Below, piece after piece: positions 1-7,373 of a stretch of DNA of 10,236 nucleotides. Under the pieces are notes generated by a model. That model was not told the DNA's origin. It saw only the letters and a list, made by a program, of their open reading frames with translations, and did not search any database. The DNA is taken from contig CAXXKO010000002.1 in the NCBI GenBank assembly GCA_963666705.2, positions 1 to 10,236 on the forward strand. Direction: 5' to 3'. Within the stretch, counting starts at the first letter, position 1; the number at the start of each line of letters is the position of its first letter. Source of the DNA: G963666705 sp963666705. Lineage in GTDB: Bacteria > Pseudomonadota > Alphaproteobacteria > CADEGL01. The position numbers and the translations under genes are program-made.

Positions 1-368
1 GCGCCTACTGCGTCGATCACCATGCCGCCGGCCTCGCCCGCCTTCTTGGCGACGAGGGGCTGGCGGCGGCCATGCGGGCGGCGCTGCTCGCCGACGACCC
101 CGCGGCCGCCTTCGAAGGCCCGGCGCTGGCCATGATGCGCTATGCCCGCGCCCTCACCTTGGCGCCCGCCAGCCTCACCGAGGCGGCCGTGGCCGCATTG
201 CGCGAGGCCGGCCTGGACGACGGCGAGATCCTCGAGGTCAACCAGGTGGTGAGCTATTTCGCCTACGCCAACCGCACCGTCCTCGGCCTCGGCGTCACGA
301 CGGACGGTGATATCCTGGGCCTCTCGCCCGGCGCCTCGGACGACCCCGAGGACTGGTCGCACGGCTAG
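1..368 (+). CDS. AhpD-like / carboxymuconolactone decarboxylase family peroxidase-related protein (5' end missing)
   Basis: Only the C-terminal part is present; the reading frame is open from base 3 to the stop at 366-368, so the true start lies before the window. The first visible residues are AYCVDHHAAG, which fit the active-site region of AhpD-fold, peroxidase-related proteins, where a CxxC pair is followed by His. The second Cys is at 9-11. The codon for the first would be split by the window edge and ends in 'gc', which is compatible with Cys. The tail EVNQVVSYFAYANRTVLGLG is the typical end of this family (YxNRxxxGLGV). Such proteins are small, probably cytoplasmic, and usually use the Cys pair for peroxide or disulfide chemistry; the physiological substrate is unknown. 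It lies 23 bases before the Rieske oxygenase gene, so the two are probably co-transcribed. An antioxidant role beside an oxygenase is inference. Confidence 0.8.
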   Translation, partial: AYCVDHHAAGLARLLGDEGLAAAMRAALLADDPAAAFEGPALAMMRYARALTLAPASLTEAAVAALREAGLDDGEILEVNQVVSYFAYANRTVLGLGVTTDGDILGLSPGASDDPEDWSHG

Positions 369-391
369 GCGCGTCCAATGGAAGAGACGGC

Positions 392-1571
392 ATGTCTGAC
401 TCGACCCTCGAACAATTCCTCGACGACCCAGCGCGCGAGGCGCTCTACCGGCCGGCCGGGACGGCCGTCGGGTTGCCCGGGCGCTGCTACGGCGCCGGCT
501 TCCACGAGCTGGAGCGGCGAAAGCTGTTCCCGCGCGTCTGGGCGCCCATCGCCGTCGGGGCCGATATCCCCAATCCGGGCGACGCCATGCCGGTCGAGCT
601 TGCGGGCTGGCCGCTCATCGTGCTGCGCGACCGCGCGGGCGCGGTGCGCTGCTTCCACAATGTCTGCCGCCACCGGGGCATGCGCGTGCTCTTGGAGCCG
701 GGCCGCGTCGGCCACGCCCTGCGCTGCCCCTGGCACGCCTGGACCTACCGCCTCGACGGCACCCTGAGCGCGACCCCGGACATTGGTGGCGAGGGGGTGG
801 ACGAGGCCGCGGGCTTCCGTCGCGAGGAACTGGGCCTGCGGCCCGTGCGCTGCGGCCAGTGGCTCGACTACGTCCTCGTCAACATCGACGGCAAGGCGCC
901 ACCGCTCGCCGAGCACATGGCCCCCATCGACCGGCTCCTCGCCGGGCGCGACCTCACAGGTCTGCGCCACGGCGCCTTGTGGGAGCACACCTACCCCGGC
1001 AACTGGAAGATCGCCGTCGAGGGCGGCATCGAGGACCTGCACCTGCCCTTCGGCCACCCCTACCTCTTGGCTGGCGTCACCAAGCGCAACGCCCGCATCG
1101 ACACGGCACCGGGCTGCTTCGCCGCCACTTCCTACCAGTACGAGTACAAGGCGGGCGAAGAGGCGGGGGGGTGGGACGCGCGGCCATATGTTCCCGCCCC
1201 TCCCGGCCACCGGGAAAGGCGACCATGGGCGGCACTTCATCATCAACGTCTTTCCCCACGGTGTGATCGCCGCCTTCAACGACCACTTCCTCCTCGGCCT
1301 GATGGCGCCCGACGGGCCCGACCGCACTTCCCTGCGCTTTCACTACTACTTCCATGGCGCGGCCGCGACCGACCCGGCCCATGCCGCGAAGCGGGAGGCG
1401 CTGGTCGCGGGCTGGGCCAAGGTGGCGATCGAGGACGACAAGTTCGTGCGCAATGTGGACGCCAACAAGCACGTGCGCGACGCGCTCGGCATCGACATGC
1501 GCTTCTCGCCCTATTGGGAGGGTGCCGTCCACCATTTCCAGAAGATGGTCGTCGAGGCGGTGAGCGACTGA
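392..1571 (+). CDS. Rieske non-heme iron oxygenase, large (alpha) subunit, interrupted by a frameshift
   Basis: ATG at 392 is preceded by GGAAGAG (380-386). The N-terminal half has a full Rieske [2Fe-2S] motif, C92-x-H94-x17-C112-x2-H115, followed by the mononuclear iron motif NWKIAVE...E214-x2-H217-x4-H222. Near residue 260 the frame breaks at a run of seven G (1165-1171). The matching continuation (HGRHFIINVFPHG onwards) is in the next frame and ends with the stop at 1569-1571. Removing one G gives a 392-residue protein of normal family length. The carboxylate ligand is then probably D348 or D349 in IEDDKF. As written, the first frame instead runs to 1684 and yields a 430-residue protein with an unrelated tail that lacks this ligand. 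Relatives hydroxylate aromatics or oxidatively N-demethylate quaternary amines such as carnitine, betaines or methylxanthines. The substrate is not deducible here, and no reductase partner is present in the window. Confidence 0.85.
1165..1171 (+). other. G7 homopolymer at the frameshift point
   Basis: Seven consecutive G follow GAGGC. With six, the codons read E-A-G-G-G-T-R-G-H-M and join the two halves of the Rieske oxygenase without a gap. With seven, the frame moves off the gene. This is the simplest location for the lesion, though any single-base insertion between about 1160 and 1190 would have the same effect. Confidence 0.7.
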
Positions 1572-1693
1572 GGGCGCGTGCCGGGCGATGGGCCCTATCC
1601 AAGCTTCTCAAAGCGGGTGTAGATACTCCTCTTCCGTACTGGTTCGTTCGAGGACAGCCATGCATGCTTCACTTCGGACCGTAGCGTAGGCCG
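1572..1693 (+). promoter_or_regulatory. Gap before the 2OG oxygenase gene, possible promoter
   Basis: This 122-base gap is visibly less GC-rich in its second half (about 1598-1685) than the surrounding coding DNA. TAGATACT at 1620-1627 resembles a -10 box, but I see no good -35 hexamer at the matching distance. No convincing terminator hairpin with a T run is present. The downstream gene may be read from here as well as from the upstream unit. This is weak evidence. Confidence 0.2.
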
Positions 1694-2701
1694 GTGGCAA
1701 CCGACGCCAACGCCGTTCGCCGCGCCAGCGCCGACGAGCTGCCGCTGATCGACCTCGCGGCGCTTCGCGGCGGCGACCCGGCGGGCAAGCGACAAGTCGC
1801 GGACCAGATCGCGCGCGCCTGCGAGAACATCGGCTTCTTCTACATCACCGGCCACGGGGTACGGCACCAGGTGGTGGACGGCGCCTTCGCCCTGGCCCGC
1901 CGCTTCTTCGGCCAGACGGACGCAGCCAAGCGCGCTGTGCGGGTGAACCAGTGGCAGCGCGGCTACATGGCGCCGGCCGAGATAACCATCCCGGGCCACC
2001 GGCCCGACCTCAAGGAAGTCTTCGAGATCGGCGTGGACCTGCCGCTCGAAGATGTCGACGTGCGGGCGGGCAAGCCACTGCACGGCCCCAACCAGTGGCC
2101 CCCTCTCCTGGGCTTTCGCGCGGCGATGGAGGCTTATTTCGATGCCGTGACCGGGGCCGGGCGGGACCTGTTGCCGTCCTTCGCGCTCGCCCTCGACCTG
2201 CCCGAGGATTTCTTCCTGCGCGATTACGACCGGCCGCTCGTCAAAATGCGGATCATGCGCTATCCGCCTCTGCCCCATCCGCGCGCGCCCGACCAATACA
2301 GCACCGCGCCCCACACCGACTACGGCATGATCACCCTGCTCGCCCAGGACTCGGTCGGCGGGCTGCAGGTGCGCCTGCGCTCGGGCGAATGGGTCGAGGC
2401 GCCCACTATCGAGGGCTCGTTCATCGTCAATCTCGGCGACATGCTGGCCTGCTGGACCAACGACCGCTTCACCTCGACCCCACACCGGGTGCTCAACCAA
2501 TCGAGGGGGGACCGCTACTCGATCCCGATCTTCTACGACCCCCACTACGACACCCTGGCCGAGTGCCTGCCGAGCTGTTGCGGCCCCGGCAACCCGCCCC
2601 GCTACCCAGCCATGCGGTGCGGCGAATACATCCTCGGCAAGTACGATGCCGCATACGCCCACCGGCGGCGTGCGGATTCGAGCGGAGAGGCGAGCCCATG
2701 A
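1694..2701 (+). CDS. 2-oxoglutarate/Fe(II)-dependent oxygenase, isopenicillin N synthase-like
   Basis: The start is GTG at 1694; an in-frame stop at 1682-1684 rules out a much longer N-terminus, and the Shine-Dalgarno is poor (TAGG at 1687-1690). The 335-residue product has the two-domain layout of plant-type 2OG oxygenases. A DIOX_N region covers about residues 16-130 (LPLIDLAAL, then GFFYITGHGV at 47-56). A double-stranded beta-helix follows at about 180-290, with H207-x-D209, H264 and the RxS motif R274-Y-S276, which binds the 2-oxoglutarate carboxylate. All iron and cosubstrate residues are present, so it is probably active and cytoplasmic. The family does hydroxylation, desaturation, ring closure or demethylation; the bacterial members are mostly uncharacterised. 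It overlaps the deaminase-like gene by four bases (ATGA), pointing to translational coupling and a shared pathway. Substrate unknown. Confidence 0.88.
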   Translation: MATDANAVRRASADELPLIDLAALRGGDPAGKRQVADQIARACENIGFFYITGHGVRHQVVDGAFALARRFFGQTDAAKRAVRVNQWQRGYMAPAEITIPGHRPDLKEVFEIGVDLPLEDVDVRAGKPLHGPNQWPPLLGFRAAMEAYFDAVTGAGRDLLPSFALALDLPEDFFLRDYDRPLVKMRIMRYPPLPHPRAPDQYSTAPHTDYGMITLLAQDSVGGLQVRLRSGEWVEAPTIEGSFIVNLGDMLACWTNDRFTSTPHRVLNQSRGDRYSIPIFYDPHYDTLAECLPSCCGPGNPPRYPAMRCGEYILGKYDAAYAHRRRADSSGEASP

Positions 2702-3735
2702 GCGCATTCGATTCGTTCATCCGCGGGATGCCGAAGGCGGAGCTCCATGTGCATATCGAGGGCACCATCGAGCCCGAGCTCAAGTTCGCGCTCGCCGAGC
2801 GCAACGGCCTCTCCCTGCCCTACCAGACGGTGGAGGAGATGCGCGCAGGCTATGTGTTCACAGGCCTCGTGTCGTTCCTCGACGCCTATTACGAGGGCAT
2901 GAGCGTGCTCGTCACCGCGCGGGACTTTCGCGACCTCGCCTACGCCTATCTCGAGCGCGCCCACCACGACAACATCGTCTATGCCGAGCTCATGTTCGAT
3001 CCCCAGGCCCATGCCGACCGGGGGGTCGGGTTCGAGACGGTGATCGAAGGCATCCACGCCGGCCAGGTCGCGGCGGAGGAGGACTTCGGCATTCGCTCCC
3101 GGCTCATCCTCAGCTTCCTGCGTGAGAAGAGCACGGAGTCGGCGCTCGAAGCGCTCGAGCGCGGCCTCGCCTACCGCGACTGGATCGCCGGGGTGGGCCT
3201 CGATTCCGACGAGACCGATCACCCGCCCATCAAGTTCGCGGACGTCTTCGCCCGCGCCCGGGCGGAGGGCTTCAAGCTGACCGCGCATTGCGGCCCCGAC
3301 GTGGACGGCGTCGTCGACAACATCTGGCAATGCGTGCGCGACATCGAAGTGGACCGGATCGACCACGGGGTCAACGCGGTCGTGGACGCGGCCCTGCTCG
3401 ACGCCATCGGGGAGCGCGGCCTCTGCCTGACCGCCTGCCCGATCACGCGCCACGGCCAGGCCTGGACCGGGCCACGCCACGCGGACAGCATCCGCGCGAT
3501 GATGGACAGGGGCTTCAACATCACCATCAACACCGACGACCCCGCCTATTTCCACAGCCGCTACCTGAACGACATCCTGCTCGGGCTGCGCGACGCGCTG
3601 GCCCTGTCCCGGGAGGAGATCGTCCGCCTCACGCGCAACGCCTTCGAGGGCGCCTGGCTGCCGGCCGACGAGAGGGACGGCTGCCTGGCCGCCCTCGAAG
3701 CCTACGTCGTGGCCGACGGTGAAGGCGCCACCTGA
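2698..3735 (+). CDS. Adenosine/adenine deaminase family protein (COG1816-like)
   Basis: ATG at 2698 overlaps the preceding stop and has GGAGAGG at 2684-2690. The 345-residue TIM-barrel protein opens with MPKAELHVHIEGTIEPEL, giving metal ligands H17 and H19 and the usual E21. It has RIDHG (H223) and INTDDP (D280 metal ligand, D281), and SFLREKS and VGLDSDE in the order typical of bacterial adenine-deaminase-type members of the ADA family. The third His is H197, but it sits in TAHCGPD rather than the usual HAGE. The general-acid glutamate position is therefore P200, followed by D201. I recall a related branch with HCDVD at this place, so this may be a natural subgroup whose proton donor is different. 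Expected chemistry is hydrolytic deamination of an aminopurine or related ring. Adenosine or adenine as substrate should not be assumed. Confidence 0.85.
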   Translation: MSAFDSFIRGMPKAELHVHIEGTIEPELKFALAERNGLSLPYQTVEEMRAGYVFTGLVSFLDAYYEGMSVLVTARDFRDLAYAYLERAHHDNIVYAELMFDPQAHADRGVGFETVIEGIHAGQVAAEEDFGIRSRLILSFLREKSTESALEALERGLAYRDWIAGVGLDSDETDHPPIKFADVFARARAEGFKLTAHCGPDVDGVVDNIWQCVRDIEVDRIDHGVNAVVDAALLDAIGERGLCLTACPITRHGQAWTGPRHADSIRAMMDRGFNITINTDDPAYFHSRYLNDILLGLRDALALSREEIVRLTRNAFEGAWLPADERDGCLAALEAYVVADGEGAT

Positions 3736-3846
3736 CAGGCTCGGTAAGCTGGCGCTTCCCCCATTCGGCCGTCGCCTGCCCGCCCGACCCTGGATAGGTC
3801 GCGAAAGGGTTGCCGACGGACACCCATCACAGGAGGGACACAGAAA
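3736..3846 (+). promoter_or_regulatory. Gap before the amidohydrolase gene with strong ribosome binding site
   Basis: In this 111-base gap the only clear signal is AGGAGGG at 3831-3837, nine to ten bases before the ATG at 3847. I see no promoter or terminator I can support, so the gene may belong to the upstream transcription unit. Confidence 0.5.
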
Positions 3847-4698
3847 ATGGCGTCACAGATCATCGATTTCCGGGTCCGGCTGCCGAACGAGCTGCGCCCC
3901 GCCATCGAGATCCCCAAGGAGGTCACCGACCAGTACGACGCGGTGCTCGACATGTCCGCCAAGATCGAGCAAACCCTCGACGACATGAAGGCGGAAATGG
4001 ACGCGAGCGGGGTCGGCCACGCCGTGGTGCACGCCGAGTTCGAGGTCGGCGACCCGGTCGATGCCATCAACGATGCCGTCGCCAAAGTGGTGAAGGCGGA
4101 GCCGGAGCGTTTCACCGGCATGGGCACGGTCTCGCTCGACCCCCTCCACATCATGCGCGCCGTGGGCCAGGTGGAAGCTTGCGCCAAGGCCGGCATGATC
4201 GGCGTGAGCATCCAGGCCAGCTTCTTCCACATGGCCATGACCGACCGCCGGCTCTACCCCGTCTACGCCAAGGCGGCGGAGCTCGGCCTCATGGTGTGTC
4301 ACCACACAGGCATCAACTACGGTGTCACCCACGCCATCCGCAACGACCACCCGCTCCAGCTCGACGACCTGGCCTGCGACTTCCCGGACCTGAAGCTGGT
4401 GGCCTGCCACGCCGGCTGGCCCTGGACGGCGGAGATGGTGGCCGTCGCGCGCAAGCACCCCAACGTCTATCTGGAGTTTGGCGGCCTCGCCCCCAAATAC
4501 GTGGGCGCCCAGGGCACGGGCTGGGAGGTCATGTTCCGCTTCATGAACAGCCTGCTCGCGGACCAGGTGCTCTACGGCACCGACTGGCCGGTGATCCCCA
4601 TGGACCGCGCCATCTCGGAATGGCGGGAGATGGGCCTCAAGGACCACGTGCTGGAGAAGCTGCTGGGCGGCAACGCGGCCCGGCTGATCGGGCGCTAG
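3847..4698 (+). CDS. Amidohydrolase-2 family (COG2159) TIM-barrel hydrolase or decarboxylase
   Basis: The 283-residue product starts at the ATG after AGGAGGG. C-terminal landmarks of the family are clear: CHHTG (H152/H153), LKLVACHAGWPW (H188) and YGTDWP (D246), followed by GNAARLIGR, the usual end of COG2159 proteins. The strand-1 motif, normally DxHxH, reads D7-F-R9-V-R11, so both metal-binding histidines are replaced by arginine. Other members of the family carry this DFRxR start as far as I recall, so it is probably a subfamily trait rather than decay; the rest is intact and well spaced. Relatives include 2-amino-3-carboxymuconate semialdehyde decarboxylase, gamma-resorcylate decarboxylase and lactone hydrolases. 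The reaction here is unknown. It is the last gene of the rightward group and faces the M24 gene with only 18 bases between the stops. Confidence 0.82.
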   Translation: MASQIIDFRVRLPNELRPAIEIPKEVTDQYDAVLDMSAKIEQTLDDMKAEMDASGVGHAVVHAEFEVGDPVDAINDAVAKVVKAEPERFTGMGTVSLDPLHIMRAVGQVEACAKAGMIGVSIQASFFHMAMTDRRLYPVYAKAAELGLMVCHHTGINYGVTHAIRNDHPLQLDDLACDFPDLKLVACHAGWPWTAEMVAVARKHPNVYLEFGGLAPKYVGAQGTGWEVMFRFMNSLLADQVLYGTDWPVIPMDRAISEWREMGLKDHVLEKLLGGNAARLIGR

Positions 4699-4716
4699 GG
4701 AGCGGCTCTGCCCCCA

Positions 4717-5874
4717 TCAAAGGACGCGAAGCGCCTTGGGATAGGGTGTGAGGTACTCGAAGCCGGTATCGGTGACCAGAATCGAATCGCCGACCCGCGC
4801 GCCGTATTCGCCCGGAACGGTGATGCCGCCATCAACGGCGAAGGTCATGCCGGGCTCGAGCACCGTCTTGTCGCCGGCCTTGAGTTCGGGCTTCTCGAGG
4901 ATGGAGCAGCCGGTGCCGCGGCCGGTGCGATAGGTGGGCGCAAACCCGGCATCCTGGTAGACGGCATCGGCGGCGAAGTGGGCCTCTTCGGCCAAGGTAC
5001 CTGGGCGGATTGCCTCGAGGGCCGCGGATTGTGCCTGCAGCGTCACCTCGTAGAGCCGCGCCTGCTCGTCGGTCACCGAGCCGCAGAAGAACTCCCGGTC
5101 GAAGCCGAGCCAGTACCCCCTGAAGATGGTGATGCCGCAGAAGCAGAGATAGATCGGGTCGCCCTCGGCGATGCGCCGCGTCGTCGGCCGCCGATGGACC
5201 ATGCAGGTATCGTGGCCGGATTGCAGTATCTGAAGGTTGTGGATCATGGGCGAGGCGAACCTGTCGGGGTCGGACGCATCCAGGAGCGCCGCCGCCCGGC
5301 GCGTGCCCCCGGCGATGATGGCCAGCGACACCTCGTATTCCGGCACCCCGATAGCGATGGCCTCCTCGGCGGCCGCGGCCATGGCGACCGCCACCTCGCC
5401 CGCCTGACGCATGACGTGGATTTCATCCGCGCTCTTGACCATGCGCATCCCACCCAGGATCGGCGCCAGATCGACCGTCCGCAGGCTTGGCCATTCCTTG
5501 GCGATCGGCCGTGCGATCAGGCCGGGAATCTGGGCCGCCTCGAGCGCGATGCCGCGGACGGTGGGCTTACCGACGAGATCGCGGAGCGGCGCCAGCCATT
5601 CGCCGTCGACCCCATCCATCCACGGCCGGGCCTCCGCAACGGCGCTCAGGTTCCGGCACATCTCCATTTCCATGAGCGGGGTGATCATGACCGGCTCCCC
5701 CGTCCTCGGAATCCAGAGGATGGTCGGCCTGCCCGCCGACGCCAGGCCGGCGTAGCCCCAGTAACCTGACAGGTAGAATATGGAATCGGCGTCGGTCACA
5801 AGCGCGCCGTCCAGATTCTCATCGGCCATCCGTCGTTGAAGCTCGGCAATCCGCTCCAGATGCTGCGTTGCCAT
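4717..5874 (-). CDS. M24 'pita-bread' family protein, creatinase/ectoine-hydrolase-like, metal ligands absent
   Basis: ATG at 5874-5872 has GGGAGAGGAG upstream on the minus strand. The 385 residues divide into a Creatinase_N domain (about 1-140, with DGALVTDADSIFYLSGY) and an M24 domain (about 150-375). The family's five metal ligands are all changed when aligned to the usual motifs. The two aspartates of DxG...GYxxD become C246 and G257, His of GHGxG becomes R319, Glu of the EPG motif becomes D348, and the last Glu becomes G362. The substrate-side His of the 'pHxxP' motif is kept as H227 (MVHRRPTTR). A non-metal C-N hydrolase of the creatinase or ectoine hydrolase (DoeA/EutD) kind is therefore more likely than an Xaa-Pro peptidase, and a DddP-type lyase is unlikely because it needs metal. 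Creatinase would give sarcosine, a possible substrate for the nearby flavoprotein, but the creatinase His at position 319 is missing, so creatinase itself is doubtful. Confidence 0.8.
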   Translation of the reverse strand: MATQHLERIAELQRRMADENLDGALVTDADSIFYLSGYWGYAGLASAGRPTILWIPRTGEPVMITPLMEMEMCRNLSAVAEARPWMDGVDGEWLAPLRDLVGKPTVRGIALEAAQIPGLIARPIAKEWPSLRTVDLAPILGGMRMVKSADEIHVMRQAGEVAVAMAAAAEEAIAIGVPEYEVSLAIIAGGTRRAAALLDASDPDRFASPMIHNLQILQSGHDTCMVHRRPTTRRIAEGDPIYLCFCGITIFRGYWLGFDREFFCGSVTDEQARLYEVTLQAQSAALEAIRPGTLAEEAHFAADAVYQDAGFAPTYRTGRGTGCSILEKPELKAGDKTVLEPGMTFAVDGGITVPGEYGARVGDSILVTDTGFEYLTPYPKALRVL

Positions 5875-6005
5875 GACGATGCTCCTCTCCCATTAGGGGC
5901 AACGGTACGACCGGGCGGCCACCATGTATACTGGCGGTGGGGCGGATTGATTCGGGCGACGGGAAACGGCGACACTCGGGCGGCGCCGACTGGAAGGAGA
6001 TTCCC
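5875..6005. promoter_or_regulatory. Divergent promoter region between the M24 and FAD oxidoreductase genes
   Basis: This 131-base region lies between two divergent starts. The palindrome GTATAC at 5926-5931 supplies a -10-like box on each strand: TATACT (+, 5927-5932) and TATACA (-, 5930-5925). It sits inside an inverted repeat CCACC (5919-5923) and GGTGG (5936-5940). No good -35 hexamers are visible. The Shine-Dalgarno sites are GGAAGGAGA (5992-6000, +) and GGGAGAGGAG (minus strand). A regulator bound at the repeat would affect both genes; that is inference. Confidence 0.35.
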
Positions 6006-7373
6006 ATGACCCAACCGGCTTCGAATCGACCCCAGCGCCGTGGCAGCGCGCCGCCCCTCGACCCCTTCGAAACGGACGAAACCCAACCCGCCACCGCCGA
6101 GGTGGTCGTCGTCGGTGGCGGCATCGCGGGCGCGAGCACCGCCCTGTCCCTCGCGCAACAGGGCGTCCCCGCGGTCCTGTGCGAGAAGGGGGAGGTCGCG
6201 GCCGAGCAGTCGAGCCGCAATTGGGGCTGGGTCCGCAAGATGGGGCGCGACCCGCAAGAGCTGCCGCTCATGATCGAGAGCATGAAGCTCTGGCACCAGA
6301 TGGACGCGCTCGTCGGTGACGATATCGGCTTTCGCCAATCGGGCGTCGTCTATCTGTGCGGTGATGAAAAAGACGTCGCCATGCGCGAAGCCTGGCTCGA
6401 GCATGCGCGGCCCTTTCAGCTCGATTCGCGCATCATCACGGGCGCCGAGTTGGAGCGTGTCCTTCCCGGCCAGGGGCGGCCGTGGGCCGGCGCGCTCTAC
6501 ACCGAGAGCGACGGGCGGGCGGAGCCGCAGAAGGCCGCCCCGGCGATCGCCCGCGCCGCCCGGCGAATGGGGGCCAAGGTGCTCACCGGCTGTGCCGTCC
6601 GCGGCATCGAGACCGAGGCGGGCCGGGTCTCGGCGGCGGTGACGGAGAAGGGCCCGATCCGCTGCAACAATGTCGTCCTGGCGGGCGGCGCCTGGTCGGG
6701 GCTGTTCTGCCGCGGCCTGGGGCTCAGGCTGCCACAGCTCAAGGTGCTCGCCTCGGTGATGCGGACCGCCCCGTTCGAGGGCGGGCCGGAGACGGCGGCA
6801 TGGGGCCCCGGGTTCGCCTTCCGCAAGCGGCAGGACGGCGGCTATACGGTCGCGAACAGCAGCGGGAACATTGCCGACATCGTGCCCGACAGCTTCCGCT
6901 ACCTGATGGACTTCCTGCCCGCGCTCCGCCTCACGCGGGGCGATATGCGGCTGAGGCTCGGCCGGCGCTTCGTCGAGGAAGCGCGCCTGCCGCGACGCTG
7001 GGCGCTCGACGAGGTTTCGCCGTTCGAGCGCGTGCGCATCCTCGACCCGGACCCGGCCGGCGCCATCCTCGACTCGGCCGCGGCCAATCTCACGCGCGCC
7101 TTCCCGGCCTTCAGCGGCAAGCTTACCGGCCAGCGCTGGGCCGGCCTGATCGATGCCACCCCGGACGCCATCCCGGTCATATCGCCCGTGGAAACCCTTC
7201 CCGGATTCTTCATCGCGACGGGCTTTTCCGGCCATGGCTTCGGCATCGGACCAGGCGCGGGGCGATTGATGGCCGACCTCGTGACCGGCCGCCCGCCGGT
7301 GGTCGATCCGACGCCCTTCCGATACACGCGTTTCACCGATGGGTCGCGCCCAAGGCCGACCTCGGGCCTCTAA
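6006..7373 (+). CDS. DAO-family FAD-dependent oxidoreductase (glycine/D-amino-acid oxidase-like)
   Basis: I chose the ATG at 6006 because GGAAGGAGA (5992-6000) lies just before it; the in-frame ATG at 5937 lacks such a site and would add 23 residues from the promoter region. The 455-residue protein has a disordered Pro/Arg-rich leader (about 1-30), then the Rossmann dinucleotide motif VVVVGGGIAGAS (G37-G38-G39-x-x-G42) with E60 for the FAD ribose. Next comes EQSSRNWGWVRKMGRD, a signature of the branch near octopine/opine and hydroxyproline oxidases. The C-terminal FAD loop is DATPDAIPVI (from about 382) and GHGFGIGPGAG (409-419). It probably oxidises a secondary or N-substituted amino acid or amine in the cytoplasm, passing electrons to O2 or a carrier. 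The gene is divergent from the M24 gene and convergent with the dehydrogenase-GcvT gene, overlapping it by four bases. Confidence 0.85.
   Translation: MTQPASNRPQRRGSAPPLDPFETDETQPATAEVVVVGGGIAGASTALSLAQQGVPAVLCEKGEVAAEQSSRNWGWVRKMGRDPQELPLMIESMKLWHQMDALVGDDIGFRQSGVVYLCGDEKDVAMREAWLEHARPFQLDSRIITGAELERVLPGQGRPWAGALYTESDGRAEPQKAAPAIARAARRMGAKVLTGCAVRGIETEAGRVSAAVTEKGPIRCNNVVLAGGAWSGLFCRGLGLRLPQLKVLASVMRTAPFEGGPETAAWGPGFAFRKRQDGGYTVANSSGNIADIVPDSFRYLMDFLPALRLTRGDMRLRLGRRFVEEARLPRRWALDEVSPFERVRILDPDPAGAILDSAAANLTRAFPAFSGKLTGQRWAGLIDATPDAIPVISPVETLPGFFIATGFSGHGFGIGPGAGRLMADLVTGRPPVVDPTPFRYTRFTDGSRPRPTSGL
7370..7373. other. Convergent stop-codon overlap
   Basis: The + strand TAA (7371-7373) of the FAD oxidoreductase and the - strand TAG (7372-7370) of the DAO-GcvT gene share bases, leaving no space for an intergenic terminator. 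Confidence 0.85.

Noticed and set aside
1951..2697. N-terminal extension of the deaminase-like frame back into the 2OG oxygenase
   Set aside because: The extension is Arg/Pro/Ala-rich shadow sequence. The ATG at 2698 has a ribosome site and the family's usual N-terminus.
4699..4716. Bidirectional terminator between the convergent amidohydrolase and M24 genes
   Set aside because: Only a very short GAGC/GCTC repeat with a one-base loop is visible and there is no T run.
4717..5874. DddP-type DMSP lyase or Xaa-Pro dipeptidase
   Set aside because: Both need the M24 metal ligands, which are absent here.
5937..6005. Upstream ATG at 5937 for the FAD oxidoreductase
   Set aside because: It has no ribosome site, falls on the putative promoter, and adds residues unlike the family; 6006 has a strong site.
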